Assembly: GCA_018340805.1 (NCBI GenBank)
Contig: JACMZG010001913.1
Span: forward strand, 13,582,714 to 13,646,713
Origin: Microvelia longipes
Lineage: Eukaryota; Arthropoda; Insecta; Hemiptera; Veliidae
DNA length: 64,000 bases
Direction: 5' to 3'
The notes beneath the pieces are model-generated. The model did not search any database and was not told the DNA's origin. It was given only the letters and a program-made list of their open reading frames with translations. A program made the translations under genes and the position numbers. Below are positions 57,463 to 64,000 of the stretch, piece by piece; the first letter of the stretch is position 1, and every line of letters starts with the position of its first letter.

Positions 57463-58810
57463 TATAAACCAAATAGGGAAACAAATGTGATTTCTGTCAG
57501 ACATGGTATGTAGTACACATTTTGCCCACCTGGGAGTTTCCCATGGGCGCAGCCATCTTGTTTTACCTTATTTTCAGCACTCAACATTTAATTTTATTGT
57601 ATTTCTTTGTTCATTTTTGTATAAAATTATTATAAATTATTATAAAAATTATTATAAAAGTTAATAATTTGTGTAAGAAATAGTTTATATTTTTTTTGTC
57701 ACATCCAGTAGAGTTTTAAGTGATTCTTTAAATACCAGGTTTATCAAAATTACTAAAAACATACGGCTAATTTATTCCATTTTTTTTTGGTTTGCGCAAC
57801 TTGATTGTTTATATTTTTGCGAGTGATAAGTTTTTTCATTCAAATATTCTTTTTTATTAGTAATTTATCAACTTTAAAAGTAAAGCTCACCTTATATTAT
57901 CAGTGTTGCCAATAAAATTAAACACATAAAATATAAATCCCTGAACGCTCATACGGAGTTATTCTAATTTTAGTGACATTTTTATTTTTGAGCCAGCTAT
58001 CAGCTGATGATGCATGTCTGATTTTTTTACATAGGTTATTATAGGAGTTTCCCTACTTGGTTTATGTATTACTTTAGTTATGTTTAAATTATCATGAACA
58101 TAACCCTAACCTCATTAGCTAATTTTTCCTTTGGAAATTCACTAAAAAAGATTATAATTATTTACTTTTTTTAATAAAAAATCCTCTTAAAATAAATAAT
58201 AAAAATAACTAAATAAAAAATGTTAAAATAAATGAACTAAAGCTAGCTCTTTATTCAAGTTTCCCAAGCATCCGATGTTACCAAAATTAATTAAAAGTGA
58301 GTTTAGACAGCCCCCCCTCTCCTCATGTTTCCCATCTAATTCCCCTACTTACACCTTAGAGTAATAATTTTTGCCCTTTATTTTATTAAAAAATGCATGT
58401 ATTAAAATAAAGTATGTTTAACATTTTCCACCTTCCGTTTTTTAAAAAGTGTTAATATATAGATAAAATTTTAACTTTTTAATTTTATATTTTTCAATTT
58501 TTGTAACTTTTAAGAATGGATGAGTTATATTTCCCAATTTATTTCCTGTCAGCTTTTTTTAATAAGGCAAATATGTGTTTAATAATTTTTGTTTTATTTA
58601 TCTTCATTTTATTTAGTTTTTTTATGTGAATTAATTAATGATAAACTCTTACTAATACGTGATAAATTTTCGGGTTATCTGATTATTTGGTGTTAATATA
58701 AAGGCTCTGAAATACTTTACCTCAAAACAAGGGAAAAGTTGGTATTTCCCCTCTTTTTTAGAGGGGAAAAATGTGATCCTTACACTCCGCTTCTAAATCT
58801 ACATAGAAAG
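57463..58810. other. Intron 3 sequence, nothing recognised
   Basis: AT-rich DNA. CTAATTTTTCCTTTGGAAAT TCACTAAAAAAG at about 58117 is another scrap of the TTTCCTTTGGAAA repeat. No gene. Confidence 0.5.
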
Positions 58811-58905
58811 AAAATTGGGTACAAGATACCTCAAAAATTTTCCTTAAAACATCAGATTCGTTTCACTCAATCTCACTATTTTGGACTTGCATTTTTAGTC
58901 CTTAT
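58811..58905 (-). repeat. Family D terminal fragment
   Basis: GAAAATTGGGTACAAGATAC CTC ... ACATCAGATTCGTTTCACTC AATCTCACTATTTTGGACTT corresponds to the terminus plus the 'AGATTCGCTTCGCTC' module in reverse. Confidence 0.55.
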
Positions 58906-58909
58906 AAAT

Positions 58910-59015
58910 ACATTAAGGTGGAGGTTACAAGTTAAATTTCTTACCGGGCAAGGCTCTTAAGGTGGAGGTTACAAGTTTTGTTTCTTACCATGTAAAGCCT
59001 TTTAAGGTGGAGGTT
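58910..59015. repeat. 46-bp tandem, three copies
   Basis: Unit TTAAGGTGGAGGTTACAAGT then TTTCTTACC-GG-AAGGCTC, spaced about 45-46 bases; the third copy is partial. Confidence 0.8.
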
Positions 59016-59234
59016 ACAATTTCAATTGTGACAAAAACCACTTAGAACTTCATTAAAATGCCTTAAAGGATTAAGTATGATGAACCCTCAGTTTTGGATT
59101 CTTAGGGTGAACAAAATACTTTTCCTTGTACTTAGTTAGTTAGTACTTACTTAGTTGGTACTTAGTAGGTGTGGAGGAGTGTAAATATATTAAATAATTG
59201 TATAATACCTATAATGTAGCACTCGGTTGTAATC

Positions 59235-59365
59235 AGTTGACAAAGTGGGAAAATAATGTTGACAAACCAATGAGGTTTGCCTGATATAAAATTGTGGGTG
59301 TGGTTTAACGTCCAGGACTAAAATCATTGGCCCCCTTGCATTTTACCCCTACTGTCAGCTGATTA
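59235..59365. repeat. Small dispersed repeat (second copy at window end)
   Basis: CAATGAGGTTTGCCTGATAT AAAATTGTGGGTGTGG, flanked by CAGTTGACAAAGTGGG and the complement-like CCCCTACTGTCAGCTG. A matching stretch begins at 63894 (GAAGTTTGCCTCATATGAAA TTGTGGGCG) and runs off the window. The imperfect inverted ends suggest a small MITE. Confidence 0.55.
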
Positions 59366-59564
59366 TAAATGTGTGTACTATAGAATTATTATATAGAATA
59401 ATAGGTTGGTATATTTTGTAACTAACTAAACAGAAAACCAGCATTATTGTTGGGGCTGCATTGCTAATTAATATTGTAGTTTAGAATATAGTTGATTATA
59501 TTTTTTGTTGTGCTAAATTATTCTAAATTGTTTCCTTAGAGTGAGCATGAATGGAGTCTATTAT

Positions 59565-59742
59565 AATTAATGAAAGAAAAGAAGTCCAGTCTGACTCTCA
59601 TATCTAATAGAAAAACATAGACTCACTTCTCTTGTTCTTTACATCTCAATGGTTTTGCACTGATGATGTCCTCTAGTTAGGTTGAAAGCGCTTTGCCAAT
59701 AAAGTTTGATTTTGTGGAGAGACTTCTTTTCTTTCATTAATT
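59565..59742. mobile_element. 178-bp inverted-end element with hammerhead-like core
   Basis: The ends are perfect 22-base inverted repeats (AATTAATGAAAGAAAAGAAG TC at 59565-59586; complement at 59721-59742). Inside, at 59660-59690, CTGATGA-T-GTCCTC ... GGTTGAAAGCGC resembles a hammerhead core but with a weak stem II. The segment GCTTTGCCAATAAAGTTT is shared with the complement of 24135-24160. Confidence 0.65.
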
Positions 59743-59904
59743 ATTGTAAATTGGATCAAAGACTATTAGCCACTGCCTCGGTGATTGTATTTTTCTTTAA
59801 AAAAATTTATATAAACTTAAGGCTTACGCCCATGTTTATAAGAGTTCTTAATCATTCTGATTTACAATTTTATAATGAATGAAATTATTACTTGATTGTT
59901 GCAG

Positions 59905-59976
59905 TGCATCTATGGCTGTTATGTTCATTCTGCAATCCTTCCAACCTTTCACAGACGATGTTATTGGCTTCTTCAG
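59905..59976 (+). CDS. CAMTA: CAMTA, CG-1 domain exon 4
   Basis: Acceptor TTGTTGCAG (to 59904) and donor GTAATT (59977). Exactly 24 codons in phase 0: CIYGCYVHSAILPTFHRRCY then WLLQ. This is the conserved CG-1 segment that human CAMTAs carry as C-YGCYVHS-I-PTFHRRCYWLLQ. It is too short to be picked out as an ORF but unmistakable in family context, and it joins VQGTE before and NPDIVLVHYLNVP after. Confidence 0.96.
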
Positions 59977-60211
59977 GTAATTCTAATTTTTATTTTTATG
60001 AACTTGAGCCATATTTACTTGAAACTTTGCTGAAATAAAGGTTTATTTTAATTTCTTCATGTATTTAACTTCTTTATGTTTGGTAAGTCAGCAAAATTTG
60101 AAAAAAACGGTAAAATTAAAATCAAATGTTTTTGATCAGGTAAAAGGTCTTTCTTTATGTTTTGGAGGGTCTTAATCGAGGCTCAAATCCGTCCTGCATT
60201 GATGCAACCAT
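59977..60211. other. Intron 4 start
   Basis: Nothing recognised beyond the donor. Confidence 0.4.
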
Positions 60212-60214
60212 TTA

Positions 60215-60383
60215 GGCCTGTATTCAAAGACATTTTCCTTACCTAAACCTAACATTTTCCTTAAGGGTTCCTTAAGGAGACCTAACATTTTCCTTACCTA
60301 ATCTGAAAACCTAACATTTTCCTTAAGGGCTCCTTAAGGAAAGTGTTAGGTTTAGATAAGGAAAACGTCTTTGAGTACGGGCC
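60215..60383. mobile_element. 169-bp palindromic MITE with TTA duplication (Harbinger-like)
   Basis: The ends GGCCTGTATTCAAAGACATT and the complement of AACGTCTTTGAGTACGGGCC are extended inverted repeats with CCTAACATTTTCCTTAAGG. TTA flanks both sides (60212-60214 and 60384-60386). GG-start TIRs with a 3-base TWA duplication are typical of PIF/Harbinger elements (assignment inferred). Confidence 0.8.
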
Positions 60384-61154
60384 TTAATATAATTTGATAC
60401 AAGTCACTGAATTTGGTAAATAATAGGGAAACCTAAAATACAGGAATGTTGCCCCACCTCCTGATGATGGCATTGATAACGTAAGGGAAATTTATACCCA
60501 ACAGCAAGTATCGATGGTAGCTGATTATTCAATTCCTATGAAATTCTTGCGTCCTTGCTCAAGATTTAATTTCTTGCTGTTAAGTTTTCTTTTTATACTT
60601 TATTGCCTAAGCAATAGCAGGCTATGAAAAATATTTATAATTGAAAATTGTTCATTACTTGTCCGACTTGGTTTAGCCTTGTCAGTCAAATAATGTATAT
60701 TTCTATTTACAGCTTCGGCTTTGCCTCCTCTGTAAATTTGTTTAGTCTACTGTTGCCTTCAGCTTAGAATTAAATATTAAAGAACTATTTAAGAAATAGT
60801 AAATTATGTGACTAGGCTGTAAAATGAGATTTGATTATGGACAAGCGAAGTGAATCAATAATTAATTTCTAAAGCAATAAAACTACTTTACAGCCTTGTT
60901 GCATATACTATTTTTTTCGGTACGCTGTGAATAAAATAAAATAGATATTTTACTTTACTCATAAATTTGTGTAGTGGCTGTAAAGTAAAGTTTTGCAGCC
61001 GGCAGACATAAATGTTATGTAATTAAATGTTAATTAACACGCATGTGAAGTGTATAATAATAACCAATACGAAAGGTAAATGTTTTAATTGCCTTAGCTA
61101 TTAAATCTATCTTTATCGACATTTTGATGCTGTAAAGTGAACACTCTACTGCTG
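60384..61154. repeat. Intron 4 sequence with a degenerate palindrome
   Basis: At about 60790-60930, AGGCTGTAAAATG ... CTTTACAGCCTTGTTGCATA surround a loop with GGACAAGCGAAGTGAATC and end in CATATACTATTTTTTTCGGT. It is a diverged relative of the palindrome at 38790-38902. No gene. Confidence 0.55.
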
Positions 61155-61181
61155 CCTACTATAATATATATAATATATATA

Positions 61182-61221
<40 letters not shown>

Positions 61222-61225
61222 TATC
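61155..61225. repeat. (TA)n microsatellite
   Basis: TA-rich tract in intron 4, 120 bases before the exon 5 acceptor. Confidence 0.9.
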
Positions 61226-61347
61226 ACCTGTTTAACAGGTGAAACACTGTTCATATGAAGATGTTTTTTTTTTAAAAAAAGGACCAAAGTTTTCATATTT
61301 TTACTGATAAGTATTTTTTTCTATCATTGTTATGTTATGTGTTATAG

Positions 61348-61486
61348 AACCCGGACATTGTGCTTGTACACTATTTAAATGTACCGTACCCAGATGATAA
61401 TAAACTTGTATCACCAACGTTATCACTCTGTGCCGATAAGAAGCAATGGACGAAGGAAGAACTTATTTCTCAGCTCAAGCCTATGT
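61348..61486 (+). CDS. CAMTA: CAMTA, end of CG-1 domain, exon 5
   Basis: Acceptor GTGTTATAG (to 61347). 46 codons plus one base: NPDIVLVHYLNVPYPDDNKL, VSPTLSLCADKKQWTKEELI, SQLKPM, then T in phase 1. This is the C-terminal edge of CG-1 (NPDIVLVHYLNVP) and the following LxPM linker; human CAMTA1 has QLRPMF here, so the T fits a Phe codon completed by the next exon. The frame stays open past the donor to a TAG at 61543-61545, which I take as intron read-through. Two donors in the same phase are possible: GTATGT at 61487 and GTAAGA at 61493, the latter adding two residues. The IPT/TIG, ankyrin and IQ parts of CAMTA must lie downstream of the window. Confidence 0.93.
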
Positions 61487-61699
61487 GTATGTGTAAGAAG
61501 AATTCCAATAACTCTAGTAACATATTCATGGCGGAGATCAATTAGTTGGGTATCGGTATATCAAGATATTGCTTGGAAAAATGTGAATACTTTATGAAAA
61601 TACTGAAAAGATCCATTAAAAGGATAAATTGTCAGGAATGAATACACTAAGAAAACCATATAAAATGAATGAACCCGTGAATCGCGAAAAGATGATCAC

Positions 61700-61830
61700 C
61701 CTTTATTATGTTCTTAGGTTGAATCGTGAATAATGATGATCACCCTTTGTTATATATTTCTTTAGTGGTTGAATCGTGAATAATGATGATCACCCTTTGT
61801 TATATATTTCTTTAGTGGTTGAATCGCAAA
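61700..61830. repeat. 50-bp tandem, about 2.5 copies
   Basis: Unit GGTTGAATCGTGAATAATGA TGATCACCCTTTGTTATATA TTTCTTTAGT, with a shortened first copy (TATTATGTTCTTA). Confidence 0.85.
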
Positions 61831-61885
61831 TAAGCTTTTATATAAGCTTATATTAAAAAAAAGATTATTTAAGCTGCAATTAAGG

Positions 61886-62101
61886 GTCCTAAATTTTGAC
61901 TAAACCCTGGTACATCTAAGGTTTGGGATCTTTAATGAGTACCTGACATCGCACAGGCTCGGAACCAATGGTTTTATATCCCTTTGAAAGGATGGTATAT
62001 CTAAAGATTTTAATCCCCTAAAAAAACTTGAGGCCTTAACCAGGATTGAACCAGGACTTTCTGGGTGGTAGGCTTATGTGTTAACTATTATCACCTAGGC
62101 C
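61886..62101 (-). mobile_element. tRNA-derived SINE, family S2 (second copy)
   Basis: On the minus strand: GAGGCCTAGGTGATAATAGT TAACAC (diverged box A), CCACCCAGAAAGTCC, perfect box B GGTTCAATCC (complement of 62043-62052), then the body with AGCCTGTGCGATGTCAGGTA. Matches 18975-19312. Confidence 0.75.
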
Positions 62102-62344
62102 TCATACTTGTGCCCCTATTCAGACTTGAATTTTGGATTATTTTTATTAATCATTCTTGAATAGAGTTCGGCCATGAAAGTGTTACTACAGTCTTCAAAT
62201 TTAGTGTTTTATGATAATACAACCATCCCGAAGGTTTGAAGGTATTTTAGATTTAATGTTATTACATGAAGTGATTTTTTTTTAAATTTTGAATTAAATT
62301 TTAATTACTTATTTGGTATGGTATACTTATACTTTGTTCACACG

Positions 62345-62514
62345 GCAGGGGGTTCAACCCCAACTGTTTACACAGTATTTTTTAACCTATAGTTTAGACT
62401 CTACTCCAATAAAAAATGTCTTTCTGGGTCATTTTTGGATCACTGGGTTGAACTACGTGTTTAATCCCGTTTACACAACAACTGCCGAGGAGGGGGGGGG
62501 GTGAACCCCCTGCC
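62345..62514. repeat. 170-bp element with GGCAGGGGGTTCA inverted ends
   Basis: GGCAGGGGGTTCAACCCC at the left and GGGGGTGAACCCCCTGCC at the right are inverted. The target duplication is unclear. Internal TTTACACA words face each other too. Frames through it (62313-62504 and 62394-62603) are shadows. Confidence 0.65.
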
Positions 62515-62644
62515 AAACCCCGCTTGTGAATGAAGTAATAGTATACTTTCAAAAGGTTCTTTTTATTATTTGTATTTTTAAATTTCAAAAGATTTTTAAC
62601 CATAGTCTATAGACTATTGACTATTTTTTATCATTATCATTTTT

Positions 62645-63310
62645 ATATTTTTTGAGGTATACAGGAAAAGTACTGTGTTAGGAAAAAATCCGATACCAGG
62701 ATGTCATTGGAATTATCATTCTCCGGTGTTTTTAAAACCTGAGTGGTTTACACAAAGTTGCTTGTATGTGTGAGTGTGAGTGTGTTACCATTGTAGCTCC
62801 TAGTGTATTTATGCTAAAGAGTTGAAACTTAGTCCGAAAATCAATGAAAATCTATCTACACATGCAGCTGTGCTATTCAGAAAATATTGTTTTTATGACG
62901 TCATTAACCCGCAATAATGACTTGGCTTTTTTGACACAAAAATTTCAAAAATTCATGATATGCAGAATAATTCAGCGTTCAGATTGAGGTTTAACACCCA
63001 TGTAGCTAAGTATAAAACTAACAAATGTGCCAAGTTTCATCTTATTATCAGTATTAGTTTACTTTTTATCATATGACTTGTATATGTTTACTAATTGAGT
63101 TGAAATTCGGTACAAGTGTACACTTTCACAAAATAAATAAGTGCACTAAGTTTCTTTTTATAGGATAAGTATATCTATGATTTTTGTTGGGTCATAAAAG
63201 TTAAGCATCATCAAGCTTGGTCAGTGTCTAGATGGGCGACCGCTTGGATTGAAATGGATTATTTACTTAGTGAGGACGAGCAAAGCGAGTCTGAAGATGT
63301 ATTATGGCAT
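62645..63310 (+). repeat. Family D, most complete single-orientation copy
   Basis: In order: TTTTTTGAGGTATACAGGAA AAG head; ATGTCATTGGAATTATC; TTTACACAAAGTTGC; TTGTAGCTCCTAGTGTATTT; GCTAAAGAGTTGAAACTTAG; GTGCTATTCAGAAAATATTG; ATGACGTCATTAACCCGCAA; TGCCAAGTTTCATCTTATTA; GTTGAAATTCGGTACAAGTG; the 5S-like block at 63191-63248 (AAAAGTTAAGCATCATCAAG, CTTGGTCAGTGTCTAGATGG, GCGACCGCTTGG); and GAGGACGAGCAAAGCGAGTC. The 5S resemblance is best here. No ORF. Confidence 0.8.
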
Positions 63311-63338
63311 AAATATATAATTAATAAGTAGGCTGAAC

Positions 63339-63849
63339 TTCGGTATACGGTGCACCCTGCTATCAATACTATATATCGATATATTTTTAGTTTAGAGATA
63401 TGACGTAGGAATAATCGATATATGCCTTTTCTTTTACGTTTAGATATTTTATTATTTTTTTAAATGTTTTTTTGTTGTTTGTGTTTTTATTTATTTGTTG
63501 TAAAATGGTGTATAACTATTTTCATATTTCTTTTTATGTTTTTATAATGTTTTAACTATGTTTTCATAAGAATAATCGATGATACACCACATCTAATTTT
63601 ATGTGACGCGTATTTTTGACGTATTTTTGTGTTTGTTATTTTCAGGATTTTTATTATATTTTTGTTGTTAATGTTTTCATTTATTTCTTGTTTGGTTTTT
63701 TTAATGTTTTAATTATAATTAATAATTTAACGACGCTGCTTACCTTTTAAGTGCTCAGTTCTCGTTTACGTGTCGCGTAACTAAAAATATATCAATATAT
63801 AGTATTGATATATTTATTTATTATAACAGGGTGCACCGTATACCGAAGA
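63339..63849. mobile_element. ~510-bp TIR element (CTTCGGTATACGGTGCACCC ends)
   Basis: Left end CTTCGGTATACGGTGCACCC TG followed by ATCAATACTATATATCGATA; the right end is the complement with GGGTGCACCGTATACCGAAG. The inner parts (ATATTTTTAGTT at the left and AACTAAAAATATATC at the right) also pair. No clear target duplication and no transposase. Confidence 0.75.
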
Positions 63850-64000
63850 TTTACCTAAGTAGGGAGGTTTTGTTTAAGTTATGAATCCTAAGAGGTTTTG
63901 TTGAACAAATGAAGTTTGCCTCATATGAAATTGTGGGCGTTTTTTACAACCAGAACCAACCTCATTGGCTCACTCGCATTACTTTCCCATTCTGTCAAAT
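63850..64000. repeat. Window end: partial small repeat
   Basis: From 63894 the sequence matches the small repeat at 59235-59365 (TTGAACAAATGAAGTTTGCC TCATATGAAATTGTGGG), then runs off the window. Confidence 0.5.

Noticed and set aside
61487..61545. CAMTA protein ending at the TAG after exon 5
   Set aside because: The extra 19 codons are low-complexity and follow strong donor sites; CAMTA continues with IPT, ankyrin and IQ regions in all known members.
63191..63248. A functional 5S rRNA gene
   Set aside because: Only the middle to 3' part is present, mutated, and embedded in a dispersed repeat.

Overview
This is a eukaryotic, strongly AT-rich, repeat-choked window, almost certainly from an arthropod and probably an insect with a large genome. 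The evidence is spliced coding sequence with giant introns and several metazoan transposon clades (R1/Jockey-type LINEs, a Penelope-like element with GIY-YIG, SINEs, TA-flanked MITEs). I cannot name the species. There are no bacterial genes, operons or CRISPR arrays.

The only host gene I can support is a CAMTA (calmodulin-binding transcription activator) orthologue on the + strand. Five consecutive exons encode its N-terminal CG-1 DNA-binding domain: 446-537, 41246-41313, 56089-56224, 59905-59976 and 61348-61486 (or 61492). They join in frame with phases 0, 2, 0, 0 and an outgoing phase 1, giving 168 codons. The gene enters from upstream of the window and leaves downstream. Everything else lies in its introns (about 40.7, 14.8, 3.7, 1.4 and more than 2.5 kb).

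Layout. 1-12.6 kb: a fold-back repeat, the first exon, an array with a 650-bp higher-order unit, a 98-bp minisatellite, 46-, 19- and 28-bp minisatellites, and fragments of a dispersed family (here 'family D'). 12.1-16.7 kb: a 58-bp minisatellite abutting a broken R1-like LINE. 16.8-24.1 kb: TA/TG microsatellite, a tRNA-derived SINE, a 1.1-kb palindromic MITE, and a minus-strand Penelope-like element. 23.5-38.5 kb: two near-identical ~6.96-kb copies of one sequence on either side of exactly 1000 Ns. This is best explained as an unmerged contig overlap (false duplication), so intron 1 is probably overstated by about 8 kb. 38.5-46 kb: a palindrome, a 769-bp Mutator-like TIR element, a SINE, exon 2, the second MITE copy and a SINE-derived inverted cluster. 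46-56 kb: a decayed Jockey-like RT fragment, minisatellites (one GC-rich), a 324-bp hAT-like MITE, a SINE at the junction of a tandem duplication, and a fold-back copy of family D. 56-64 kb: exons 3-5 with a third MITE copy only 38 bp past exon 3, a Harbinger-like MITE, two SINE/TIR repeats and another family D copy.

The most interesting non-genic signal is family D. It carries a segment resembling the 3' half of 5S rRNA (the internal promoter part), is sometimes arranged as inverted arms, and shares a GACGAGCGAAGCGAGTC-like module with otherwise unrelated palindromes. Hammerhead-like cores (CTGANGA ... GAAA) recur in four repeats.
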